Assembly (NCBI GenBank): GCA_964410965.1
Contig: CAYPIY010000002.1
Span: 310,001-374,000 of the forward strand
Reading direction: 5' to 3'
From: JBBIRG01 sp964410965
Lineage (GTDB): Bacteria > CLD3 > SB21 > JBBIRG01
Length of the DNA: 64,000 nucleotides
Positions 9,125 through 17,493 of this stretch are shown here, piece by piece. Numbering within the stretch: position 1 is the stretch's first letter; each line of letters begins with the position of its first letter. A model generated the notes under the pieces. That model searched no databases and was not told the origin of the DNA. It was given only the letters and a program-made list of their open reading frames with translations. The position numbers and the translations under genes were made by a program.

Positions 9125-10042
9125 ATGCAATCTTTGCTCGAACAAAGCGTACTTTACGCCAGACCGTATCTGAAGCAGGGCAGAGTCGCTGATTACATAC
9201 CCGCCCTTTCCCGGGTCAACACCGGTCATCTCGGGGTTTGTGTGTCCTCCGTGGACGGCCAGTGTTTTCGGGCAGGCGATACGGAGGTTTTTTTTTCAAT
9301 TCAAAGCATCTCCAAACTTCTGGCACTAACCTATGTACTGAATCATCATGAACCGGAAACCGTCTTCTCAAGAGTCGGAGTGGAACCGAGCGGAAACCCT
9401 TTTTATTCACTGGTTCAGCTCGAATATGAATCAGGAAAACCCCGCAATCCATTTATCAATGCGGGAGCCATAGCCATAACCTCCATGATTAAAGGGTCAA
9501 CCGGGGAAGAAAAATTTAATCGTCTCCTGGAATTTATCCGGTATTTGGCTCATGATATATCAATCCATATGAATCTCGCTGTTTATCAGTCCGAATCCGA
9601 GACAGGATTCAGGAACCGTGCCGTCGCTAATTTCATGAAACACTTCGGAATTATTGACGGAATGGTTGATGCAGCTGTTGATGCATATTTTCGTCAGTGT
9701 TCTCTTGAAATGAATTGCATCATACTCTCAAAGGCAGGACTATTCCTCGCAAACCACGGAATCGACCCGACCACGAAAAGAATAATGATACGCCGATCGG
9801 AGGTTCGTACGATAAACGCGCTCATGACCATGTGCGGTTTGTATGATTCCAGCGGCCGCTTTGCGGTACATGTCGGTATTCCGGCAAAAAGCGGCGTAGG
9901 CGGCGGAATTCTGGGAATTGTACCCGGTCGTTTCAGCATTGCCGTTTACGGCCCCGCGCTGGACGAAAACGGAAATTCCGTCGGCGGATTAAAAATACTG
10001 GAATTCTTGTCGAATGAATTGCGTTTCAGTTTATACCAATAA
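9125..10042 (+). CDS. glsA: Glutaminase A
   Basis: This serine-dependent glutaminase of the beta-lactamase-like GlsA family hydrolyses L-glutamine to glutamate and ammonia in the cytoplasm. The nucleophile motif FSIQSISK contains the SxxK pair. NPFINAGAIA, QSESETGFRNRA, YFRQCSLEMN and the C-terminal KSGVGGGILGIVPGRFSIAVYGP are typical. The length of 305 residues is normal for the family. Together with the asparaginase at 3.8-4.8 kb, the window encodes two amide hydrolases. The start ATG has a poor ribosome-binding site; the next gene begins 22 bases after the stop. Confidence 0.95.
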   Translation: MQSLLEQSVLYARPYLKQGRVADYIPALSRVNTGHLGVCVSSVDGQCFRAGDTEVFFSIQSISKLLALTYVLNHHEPETVFSRVGVEPSGNPFYSLVQLEYESGKPRNPFINAGAIAITSMIKGSTGEEKFNRLLEFIRYLAHDISIHMNLAVYQSESETGFRNRAVANFMKHFGIIDGMVDAAVDAYFRQCSLEMNCIILSKAGLFLANHGIDPTTKRIMIRRSEVRTINALMTMCGLYDSSGRFAVHVGIPAKSGVGGGILGIVPGRFSIAVYGPALDENGNSVGGLKILEFLSNELRFSLYQ

Positions 10043-10064
10043 ATTACTTTATAAGGAGATTCAT

Positions 10065-12128
10065 ATGTTAAAAAGTATTGTGCTTTTTTCATGTATGGCG
10101 ACTCTGTCGTATTCGGTTTTCTCTCAGAGCGGAAGGCCGATAACCTATGACGATATGATCGACATGAAACGTCTAGACCACGTTTCTATTTCCCCTGACG
10201 GTCTTTGGCTCGCCTATAATGTACGTGAGTACAGTTTAAAAACGAACTCATATCATTCCAACATCTTCATTCAATCGGTTGACGGTAAAACGCTCAGGCA
10301 GCTGACGTCTGCGAATAAGAAAGACCTGCACCCCGTGTGGGCGCCCGATGGTCAGTCAATCGCTTTCGTATCGAACCGCGACGGAAGTTATCAGTTATAC
10401 ACAATGGCTTTGAACGGCGGCGAGCCAAAACGGATTTCTAAAATTTCAACCGATGTGTCCTCAGGAGAATTTCACTGGACTTCTGATGGAAAAAATATCG
10501 TTTTTACAACCGATGTTTATCCGCACTGTGAGGACGATGATTGTAACCGGAAATTAAATGACGATCGAGAAAACAGCAAAGTCAAAGCGCAACTCTTCGA
10601 CAAACTTCCATATCGCATCTGGGATTCCTGGAAAGATGGTAAGCGCAGCCAGTTAATCCTGCTTGATATCGCAACAGGTAAGACATCCGATTTGATCAAA
10701 GGAGACTATGATACTCCGCCGATTGATCTTGGCGGAAATTCAGATATTTCAATTTCTCCGGACGGACAGACGATTGCGTTCACGATGAATACCGAACCGG
10801 GTATTGCGTGGTCGACAAATAACGACATTTTCCTGTTGCCTGTTAAAGGAGGGGAACCGAAAAAAATTTCCGTCAGCAAGGGCGTGGATTGTCAGCCGAT
10901 CTTCTCGCCTGACGGTAAATTTATCGCATTCACTTCCATGAAACGAGCGGGATATGAAGCCGACAAAAAAGATCTGATGATCTATGAAGCCGCTTCGGGA
11001 AAAATAGTAAACCTGACCGAAAAATTTGACCGCTCCGTCAATCAGGTTGCCTGGTCACGAAACAGTCAAATCATTTATTTTGACGCTGACAATGAGGGAT
11101 ATCATACCATATACCAGATTCCTTTAATAGGCGGTGTTCCTACACCGGTAATGAAAGACAAAAAATATGATGCGCTTATCGGGATTGCGGACGAAAAAAT
11201 TATTTTCAAACGAATGAGCATGTCTATGCCTTATGAATTGTTCTCTTCCGGTTACGATGGTTCGCAAATAACGCCGCTTACGGAATTGAATAACGACCTG
11301 CTTTCTAAAATTGATATGAATGAACCTGAAGAGTTCTGGTTTGAAGGTGCACAGAAAACAAAAGTTCACGGTTTCCTGCTGAAACCTCCCGGATTTGACT
11401 CTAAACGGATGTATTCAATGATTTTTCTTATCCATGGCGGACCGCAGGGAGCGTGGTCAAATTCATGGCATTACCGCTGGAACGCACAGCTCTTCGCCGC
11501 CAAACAGCAAGGCGGACACCCGGGACATGTGGTGGTTCTTGTTAACCCTCGCGGATCTACCGGATACGGACAAAAATTCACGGATGAAATTAATAAAGAC
11601 TGGGGCGGAAAACCGTACGAAGACCTGATGAAAGGTTTGGATTACGTTCTGGCAAATTATAAATTCATAGATAAAAAACGTATCGGTGCGGCCGGCGGTT
11701 CGTATGGCGGCTATATGATAAACTGGATCAACGGACACAACGACCGCTTCCGGTGTCTTGTTTCGCACTCTGGCATCATGAATAAATTCGGCATGTACGG
11801 TGGAACCGAGGAATTATGGTTTGAGGAATGGGAAATGGGCGGCCCTTACTGGGAAGGAAAAAACAGCGAGCAATATAACAAATGGTCGCCATATAATTAC
11901 GTTCAGAATTTCAAGACGCCTACGCTTGTTGTTCATGGTGAACTCGATTTCAGGGTTCCGGTGATCGAAGGCGTTCATTTGTTCACGGTGCTCCAGAGAA
12001 AAGGAATCAACTCCAAATTTCTTTACTATCCTGATGAAGGACATTTCATCACAAAACCTCAGAACGGAAAACTCTGGTATCAGACTCTCCATAATTGGTT
12101 TGAGCATTATTTGATACCCTATGAATAA
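10065..12128 (+). CDS. Secreted S9 family prolyl oligopeptidase / dipeptidyl peptidase
   Basis: This is an exported serine peptidase of family S9 with an N-terminal beta-propeller and a C-terminal alpha/beta-hydrolase domain. I place the start at 10065, preceded by AAGGAG, which gives a signal peptide (KSIVLFSCMATLSYSVFS, cleavage near residue 20). An upstream in-frame ATG at 10014 lies inside the glutaminase gene and is unlikely. WD40-like propeller repeats such as SISPDGLWLAY, WAPDGQSIAFVSNRDG and SPDGKFIAF are clear. The catalytic triad is Ser546 in GGSYGGYM, Asp628 in GELDFRVP and His660 in DEGHF. It probably degrades peptides in the periplasm or outside the cell. A strong terminator follows. 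Confidence 0.95.
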   Translation: MLKSIVLFSCMATLSYSVFSQSGRPITYDDMIDMKRLDHVSISPDGLWLAYNVREYSLKTNSYHSNIFIQSVDGKTLRQLTSANKKDLHPVWAPDGQSIAFVSNRDGSYQLYTMALNGGEPKRISKISTDVSSGEFHWTSDGKNIVFTTDVYPHCEDDDCNRKLNDDRENSKVKAQLFDKLPYRIWDSWKDGKRSQLILLDIATGKTSDLIKGDYDTPPIDLGGNSDISISPDGQTIAFTMNTEPGIAWSTNNDIFLLPVKGGEPKKISVSKGVDCQPIFSPDGKFIAFTSMKRAGYEADKKDLMIYEAASGKIVNLTEKFDRSVNQVAWSRNSQIIYFDADNEGYHTIYQIPLIGGVPTPVMKDKKYDALIGIADEKIIFKRMSMSMPYELFSSGYDGSQITPLTELNNDLLSKIDMNEPEEFWFEGAQKTKVHGFLLKPPGFDSKRMYSMIFLIHGGPQGAWSNSWHYRWNAQLFAAKQQGGHPGHVVVLVNPRGSTGYGQKFTDEINKDWGGKPYEDLMKGLDYVLANYKFIDKKRIGAAGGSYGGYMINWINGHNDRFRCLVSHSGIMNKFGMYGGTEELWFEEWEMGGPYWEGKNSEQYNKWSPYNYVQNFKTPTLVVHGELDFRVPVIEGVHLFTVLQRKGINSKFLYYPDEGHFITKPQNGKLWYQTLHNWFEHYLIPYE

Positions 12129-12149
12129 TCGATAAATTTTTCAATTTTT

Positions 12150-12181
12150 AAAACCTTCTCAATAATGAGAAGGTTTTTTTT
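12150..12181 (+). terminator. Intrinsic terminator after the S9 peptidase gene
   Basis: The 12-bp stem AAAACCTTCTCA (12150-12161) with TGAGAAGGTTTT (12166-12177) has a 4-nt loop and continues into a run of T. Confidence 0.9.
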
Positions 12182-12276
12182 ATCCCAAAAAAACGGAATA
12201 AAAAACCAGCATGTCTCATATTATCAATAACATAGCTGTTTATATTTGTCTGAAAATGTCAAATTCAATTAAAAAA

Positions 12277-12293
12277 TTCTCAAATTTTGAGAA
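12277..12293. promoter_or_regulatory. 17-bp perfect palindrome upstream of ssb (candidate operator)
   Basis: TTCTCAAA and TTTGAGAA flank a single central T. It lies about 90 bases before ssb and 22 bases upstream of a TATATT (12315-12320) that could be a -10 element. The regulator is unknown. SOS control by LexA is common for ssb but this is not a familiar LexA box. Confidence 0.4.
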
Positions 12294-12383
12294 AAAATCC
12301 CTTCAAAGATATGGTATATTGATAATGTGATTAACAATGTATGAATTTAAACATATTTTAAAATAAACCTAAGGAGACACAAA

Positions 12384-12773
12384 ATGTCAAAAGGAACTCT
12401 TAACCGCGCAATGCTTATCGGCCGTATTGGCCGGGAACCTCAAATTCGTTACACGCCCAATGGCTCAGCTGTAGCACAGTTTTCTCTGGCCACCAACGAA
12501 TCGTACAAGGACAAAAACGGACAGTTAAAAATCCAGACGGACTGGCACCGCGTAGTAGTATGGAACAAGCTGGCCGAGATTTGCGGTCAGTATCTTCACA
12601 AAGGCTCATTGGTCTGCGTTGAAGGATTGTTAAAAACACGTGTTTTTAATGACCGTGACGGAAGTAAAAAATTCATGACGGAAATCATCGCCAGCAATAT
12701 GCAGATGCTTGGCTCGAAGGATCATTCTGAAAAAACAGGTCCGGTTGATCACCAAACGGAAGATGCCGCTTAA
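12384..12773 (+). CDS. ssb: Single-stranded DNA-binding protein (short, no acidic tip)
   Basis: SSB coats single-stranded DNA during replication and repair. The OB-fold domain is clear over residues 1-112: LNRAMLIGRIGREPQIRYTPNG, AQFSLATNE, TDWHRVVVWNKLAEICGQYLHKG and VEGLLKTR. The protein is only 129 residues, and after the OB fold it has a ~15-residue tail ending TEDAA. The usual C-terminal DDDIPF-type tip that recruits partner proteins is missing. It may be a paralogue or a tail-less SSB. A good AAGGAG site precedes the ATG and a strong terminator follows, so it is transcribed alone. Confidence 0.95.
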   Translation: MSKGTLNRAMLIGRIGREPQIRYTPNGSAVAQFSLATNESYKDKNGQLKIQTDWHRVVVWNKLAEICGQYLHKGSLVCVEGLLKTRVFNDRDGSKKFMTEIIASNMQMLGSKDHSEKTGPVDHQTEDAA

Positions 12774-12806
12774 TCGTTTTCTTTCCTTTCACCTTCCCAA
12801 TAAACC

Positions 12807-12842
12807 AAAAGACCGGGATGCTTGGCATTCCGGTCTTTTTTT
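12807..12842 (+). terminator. Intrinsic terminator after ssb
   Basis: The stem GACCGGGATG / CATTCCGGTC, with one G-T pair and a 5-nt loop, is flanked by AAAA on the left and a T-run on the right. It may also end the convergent aminotransferase transcript. Confidence 0.9.
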
Positions 12843-12872
12843 ATCATTTTTATGATTTATTGATATCGTATG

Positions 12873-14072
12873 TTATTTTTCAATTTCTTTGCGAATCGTT
12901 TCACCGAGATATTTAATTCCTGTCTGGATTTGCTCCATTGAAGGGAATGAGTAATTCAGCCTGAGCGTGTTTCCGCCCGAATGATCACAATGGAACGGTC
13001 TGCCTATGACATACGCGACGTTACTGTCCACGGCCGACCTGAAGATCGCCATGCTGTCTAATTTTTCAGGCAATCGAACCCACAGGAACATGCCGCCGCC
13101 AGGATTCGACCATGAAACGCCTTTGGGCATATGTGCTTCTAAAGCTTTGAGCATAGCTTCTTTTTTCGGCTTGTAACAGGCGATAGCCTTGTTGATAGTT
13201 TCTTTCATTTTTCCGCGTTTGATGAATTCGGCGATGATGAGCTGGTTGTAAGAAGGCGAGCAGAGATCAACCGATTGCTTCAGGACAACCATTTTTTCGA
13301 TCAGCGCTTTCTCGGCAACAACCCAGCCTAAGCGCATGCCGGGGAACAGAACTTTGGACAGCGTTTTCAGCATGATCACACCTTTTCCCTCAGACAGCAT
13401 CCACAAGCTCGGAAGCGTATTGGCGCCGAATGTCAGTTCACGGTAAGGCGAATCTTCAATGATTGGAATCTCGCGGTCCTGCGCCATCGCGACTAATTTT
13501 TTCCTTCGGTCGAGGGACATCGTAATGCCGGACGGATTCTGGAAATCGGGAATTGTATAAATAAACCGTGGTTTTTTGCCAGCGCGGGTCAGCTGGTCAA
13601 GCGTCGCTTCAAGTTCTTCGATAATCATGCCTTCTTCGTCCATCCGTATGCCTCGCATGTCCGCGCCGACCCTTGAAAAAGCCTGAATTCCGCCGATATA
13701 CGACGGCAGTTCCATGACCACCGGCGTATCGGGATCAAGCAGAAGCAGCGATACCAGATCGAGTCCCTGCTGTGAAGAGGAAGTAATGCAAATTTCGTCC
13801 ACGGTAGATTTATCGCCGTAGGCCGCCATGTGTTCAATTACCGCATCGATGAATTCCTGTTCGCCGGGCGTGGGTCCGTACTGCAGCGCCATATACCCTT
13901 TTTTTGTCAGGATATCTTTTGTAATGTCTATAAGCTCCTGGATTGGAAATAACGATGCGTCCGGCAGCCCGCCGCCGAATGAAATCACTCCGGGCTTCCT
14001 TGTCCATTTCAGCAGTTCACGAATTTCAGATCCTTTGATCCGGTTCGATATCTGGGAAAATATAAATGACAT
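12873..14072 (-). CDS. PLP-dependent class I/II aminotransferase (2-aminoadipate/aromatic type)
   Basis: This fold-type I aminotransferase of 399 residues resembles LysN/2-aminoadipate and multi-substrate aromatic aminotransferases and the catalytic domain of MocR proteins. No HTH domain is present. Motifs seen are ISFGGGLPDASLFP, LQYGPTPGEQEF, ITSSSQQGLDL, IYTIPDFQNPSG, the IIEDSPYRELTF block and TLSKVLFPGMRLGW, whose Lys should bind PLP. SNPGGGMFLWVRLP and the substrate-carboxylate Arg in NTLRLNYSFP lie near the end. A GGAG site precedes the ATG. The gene is divergent from the symporter gene. The amino acid substrate cannot be read from sequence. Confidence 0.9.
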   Translation of the reverse strand: MSFIFSQISNRIKGSEIRELLKWTRKPGVISFGGGLPDASLFPIQELIDITKDILTKKGYMALQYGPTPGEQEFIDAVIEHMAAYGDKSTVDEICITSSSQQGLDLVSLLLLDPDTPVVMELPSYIGGIQAFSRVGADMRGIRMDEEGMIIEELEATLDQLTRAGKKPRFIYTIPDFQNPSGITMSLDRRKKLVAMAQDREIPIIEDSPYRELTFGANTLPSLWMLSEGKGVIMLKTLSKVLFPGMRLGWVVAEKALIEKMVVLKQSVDLCSPSYNQLIIAEFIKRGKMKETINKAIACYKPKKEAMLKALEAHMPKGVSWSNPGGGMFLWVRLPEKLDSMAIFRSAVDSNVAYVIGRPFHCDHSGGNTLRLNYSFPSMEQIQTGIKYLGETIRKEIEK

Positions 14073-14333
14073 AACTATACTCCGTTTAAAATATTATAAT
14101 GACTTTTGTCTGATATGTAAAATTCAGGATGCATGATTTTCTGGTATCATATTGATTGCATGAAAAAGTTGTATTTTATCAGAATTTTCATTCTTTGAAT
14201 CAATGAAGATGAATTTAATCACATTGTAAGTTATAAAATACTATTCAATGGTACAACAAAAAAAGAACCGTTGAAAAATTTCTTAAAAATAAATACCATT
14301 TCCGGTAATCATCAATTTACCGGGAAAAATGTT

Positions 14334-15785
14334 ATGATTTATGTTTTTATTGCTTATTTAGTTACAATCATGCTCATAGCCGTCTGGTCGTCACGCAGGA
14401 CAAAAACCGCGAGTACCTTTTTGCTTGGTGACAAACAGATCTCCGGTTTTTCGTTGGCCTTATCTGAACGCGCAGCCGGGGAATCCGCCTGGCTGCTGCT
14501 GGGACTGACGGGCCATGCGTTTATCGAAGGCGTCAGCGCGATATGGGTCGCTCTCGGATGCGTTATCGGCATCTATTTCATATGGTTCGTTATGGCCAAC
14601 CGTCTGCGTGAAGCGACGGATAAAACCGGCGCGCTGACCATTCCGTCGCTGATCGCAAAACATTTTCCCGGCACGGAACGCACAATCGGCCTGTCGTCAT
14701 CAGCGATTATATTTTTCTTTTTTCTTTTCTATATCGCCGCCCAGTTCAGCGGAGCCGGTAAAATTATCAACCTGACATTCGGACTCGATCCGCTGTGGGG
14801 CAAAATCATCGGTTCGCTGATCGTCACTTTTTACTGTATGCTCGGCGGATTTTTGACTGTGGTTGTAATCGATGTATTTCAGGCTTTTCTGATGATCTTC
14901 ACCCTGGTTGTCTTACCGGTGATCGCGTTCTTTTTTATCATCAGTCATGATATCAGTCTGGCAGCGTCACTGCAGCAGGCCGGTCCTGCAATGGCTGACC
15001 TTACCGCCGGTCAGACCGGAACAGCGGCATGGATCTTTGTTTTAAGCGGTTTGAGCTGGGCGTTGGGTTATACCGGACAACCTCATCTGCTGGTAAGAAT
15101 GATGGCCATGCGCAGTAAAAAGGATATCAAAACCGCGATAGGCGTAGCATCCGTTTGGACTATGTTCGCTTATGTCGGCGCCATTTTCATCGGATTAATC
15201 GGCTGGGCAATGATGCAGAATCAAATATTCGGTTCTGCCGAAGTCACCGAACTGACATCCAATTACGAGAAAGTTATGCCCGTACTGGTGCTGTTTCTTG
15301 TCAATCCGCTGATCGCAGGCGTTCTTCTCTCCGGCGCGATTTCCGCCATGATTTCCACCGCTTCCTCCCAGTTGATCGTCGCGTCCTCGGCAATCAGTCA
15401 GGATGTCATCCCTTCATCCTTCATGCAGAAATTGACCGATAACCGGCAGCTTCTGTTCAATAAGATCATCACGATTGTCATCGGAGTCATCGCGTTCGCG
15501 CTGGCGATGACTTCATCGGATACGGTATACAGTTTTGTTTCGTATGCGTGGTCGGGCATTGGTTCCTCTTTCGGGCCCGCCCTGGTATTGCTTCTGTTCT
15601 GGAAAAAATTCTCGCGCGCGGGTGTATATGCGTCACTATTCTTCGGTACGTTCGGTTCCATTATCTGGAAAAACTGGCTAATTGAACCTACGGGCATCTC
15701 TGAACGGCTCGGAAGCTACGTCATTGCCTTTTCCATGGCGGTTTTATTCGCGCTGATCTTTCCGGAAAAAAGAAGGAATGATTAA
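14334..15785 (+). CDS. Sodium/solute symporter, PutP (proline) type
   Basis: This inner-membrane sodium:solute symporter of the SSS family has about 12-13 hydrophobic segments. It is closest in pattern to the proline transporter PutP: a first helix YVFIAYLVTIMLIAVW, then GDKQISGFSLALSERAAGESAWLLLGLTG, and the sodium-site helix SGAISAMISTASSQL. I set the start at the ATG at 14334, which follows GGGAA and begins directly before helix 1. A TTG at 14271 would add 21 unlikely residues. The substrate is probably proline or a related solute. Its stop is 20 bases from the convergent NapH-like gene and no hairpin terminator is seen there. Confidence 0.9.
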   Translation: MIYVFIAYLVTIMLIAVWSSRRTKTASTFLLGDKQISGFSLALSERAAGESAWLLLGLTGHAFIEGVSAIWVALGCVIGIYFIWFVMANRLREATDKTGALTIPSLIAKHFPGTERTIGLSSSAIIFFFFLFYIAAQFSGAGKIINLTFGLDPLWGKIIGSLIVTFYCMLGGFLTVVVIDVFQAFLMIFTLVVLPVIAFFFIISHDISLAASLQQAGPAMADLTAGQTGTAAWIFVLSGLSWALGYTGQPHLLVRMMAMRSKKDIKTAIGVASVWTMFAYVGAIFIGLIGWAMMQNQIFGSAEVTELTSNYEKVMPVLVLFLVNPLIAGVLLSGAISAMISTASSQLIVASSAISQDVIPSSFMQKLTDNRQLLFNKIITIVIGVIAFALAMTSSDTVYSFVSYAWSGIGSSFGPALVLLLFWKKFSRAGVYASLFFGTFGSIIWKNWLIEPTGISERLGSYVIAFSMAVLFALIFPEKRRND

Positions 15786-15805
15786 CGAATTTTATCGGAT
15801 CATTG

Positions 15806-16825
15806 TTACCTTCCCGGATAACCGTATTCATTAATTTTATCGAAATGGCGAAGATAACCATCCGGAGAAATCTGATTCTGCCAATTCCTGGTCAGCATAC
15901 CCAATCCCGTTCCGGCCAGGAACATCAGTACAATGAAAACAGCTGTCCGTTTTTTATTGATTTTCTTTTTCCATGTATAAATCTGCAGAGTGTCTTTGAC
16001 CGGACAAGCGTCCACGCATTGAAGGCAAGTTGTGCATTCATCGGAATATACGGTTTTTACCTGATCGACTTTGATGAATGAAGGACAAGCTTTGGCGCAT
16101 AAACCGCAATCGATGCAGGTTGAATCATTCCGCCTTATTTTATTCAGACTCAGAACGGAAGCCCATCCCAGAAAAGCGCCGTACGGGCATAAATAACGGC
16201 ACCAGAAATTTCGGAAAAAAACAGATAGTATCATCAAAGCTCCGATAACGATCAGTCCCGTTTTTGACAATTCAGCGAAAAAATAATACATTTTTATGTC
16301 GGACATCAGGTTATAGGGTGTATCCAAAAACGCCCATACACCGGGCGTCTTCATCACCCATATAATCACGTATAACAGGTATCCCAGCAACAGATATTTA
16401 AGGCTGCGAAGAGGATAATCCATCCAAACGGGCATACGGATTTTTCTATTGAATATTTTTTCTCCCGCATAGCCAACATATTCCGAGATCAGGCCAATTG
16501 GACAAATCCAGCTGCAAAAGGATTTCCCGAAGACGAGCGACACTAGCACAACGGTTAGAAAAATGAAAAATCCCGCTGGGTGAAAGGGATGAATGACGCC
16601 GGTCGACAGATACTGGTAAACATTCATCAGGGAACTGATCGGCAAAAAGCCATCAACGCCGGGCGGACGCTCATGAAATGCTAATGTTCCCCCGGATTCT
16701 AGATACTTGACAAATAAATGAAACTCGATTCCAATCCATATGCATAACAGCGCAAATCCCGCCTGTACGGACAGCCGATAAGGTTGAATCTTCTTTTCAT
16801 CATTCCCGATGACATCTTGTCTCAT
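15806..16825 (-). CDS. NapH/NosR-like membrane polyferredoxin
   Basis: This is an integral membrane iron-sulfur protein with about five or six helices. It carries two CxxxCP motifs at helix ends (CSWICPIG, CRYLCPYG) and a C-terminal pair of [4Fe-4S] clusters (CIDCGLCAKACP, CTTCLQCVDACP). The layout is that of NapH, CcoG and the C-terminal part of NosR, which pass electrons between quinol and redox partners. As the last gene of the probable NO operon it may supply electrons to one of the other products. It begins 89 bases after the DUF1858 gene. The ribosome-binding site is weak. Family membership is certain; the partner is an inference. Confidence 0.9.
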   Translation of the reverse strand: MRQDVIGNDEKKIQPYRLSVQAGFALLCIWIGIEFHLFVKYLESGGTLAFHERPPGVDGFLPISSLMNVYQYLSTGVIHPFHPAGFFIFLTVVLVSLVFGKSFCSWICPIGLISEYVGYAGEKIFNRKIRMPVWMDYPLRSLKYLLLGYLLYVIIWVMKTPGVWAFLDTPYNLMSDIKMYYFFAELSKTGLIVIGALMILSVFFRNFWCRYLCPYGAFLGWASVLSLNKIRRNDSTCIDCGLCAKACPSFIKVDQVKTVYSDECTTCLQCVDACPVKDTLQIYTWKKKINKKRTAVFIVLMFLAGTGLGMLTRNWQNQISPDGYLRHFDKINEYGYPGR

Positions 16826-16914
16826 GCGTTATCTTTCAAAAAGATCATAATATTTTTGCCGGTGCTGAAAATCTGCTTCGGGATTTATGATTTTGTTCAG
16901 CAACAGAGAAAGGA

Positions 16915-17439
16915 TCAGGTGTTCTGCTTATAAAAATAAATGTAAAATAATTCTTCGCTTTCCTTTTTGATCCAGTGTTTTATCCCGAGGCTTGTTGCTT
17001 TGTCGATCAGTGGAGCGGTCAGGAAAGGCGCAGTCAGTTTGTAAATACTATCAGGCCCCATGCTATTCATGTCGGCAATGACCTGATTCACCGGATGCTC
17101 GCCTCGGGACAACATTTCCCGGACGTCAAGTTCATGCACGATCTTATTTTCCGCGAACCACACGGGTTTCAAGGTTTGATAGGTGCCGCCTTCTCCACCG
17201 GTAAAAGCATCCTGGCCGACTTCCTTTCGGAGCCGGTTGATGAGATCTTCGATTTTCACATTCCCGACGGCTGCTGCCTGCTGCAAAGTTGCTACTTTTG
17301 CGACAGTTTTACGCAGAATCGGATTTTTTAATTTTTTAAAAGCCGGCACATAATTGATCAGCACATCTTCCAACTCCGGATAAGCTTCAATCATCTGAAG
17401 CACTTTGGTCTTCGGAGTAATCAATAGTTCTGTGGTCAT
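16915..17439 (-). CDS. DUF1858 + DUF2249-like protein
   Basis: The 174-residue soluble protein has an N-terminal DUF1858 domain (~1-65, ITPKTKVLQMIEAYPELEDVLI, then NPILRKTVAKVATLQQAA). Its C-terminal half resembles DUF2249 (~90-170: LDVREMLSRGEHPVNQVIADM and a later KHWIKKESEELFYIYFYK). Such proteins recur beside hemerythrin and DUF438 genes in denitrifying and NO-stress loci; their biochemistry is unknown. I use the ATG at 17439 because AAGAAAGAAG precedes it. An in-frame ATG at 17475 would add 12 charged residues and lacks a site. Confidence 0.8.
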   Translation of the reverse strand: MTTELLITPKTKVLQMIEAYPELEDVLINYVPAFKKLKNPILRKTVAKVATLQQAAAVGNVKIEDLINRLRKEVGQDAFTGGEGGTYQTLKPVWFAENKIVHELDVREMLSRGEHPVNQVIADMNSMGPDSIYKLTAPFLTAPLIDKATSLGIKHWIKKESEELFYIYFYKQNT

Positions 17440-17493
17440 TTTACTTCTTTCTTCGCATTTTTTTGCGTATTTCATGTGTGTAGCGGACAGGTT

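Noticed and set aside
10014..10064. Upstream start for the S9 peptidase
   Set aside because: It lies inside the glutaminase gene and would put 17 residues ahead of a clear signal peptide that has its own AAGGAG site at 10053.
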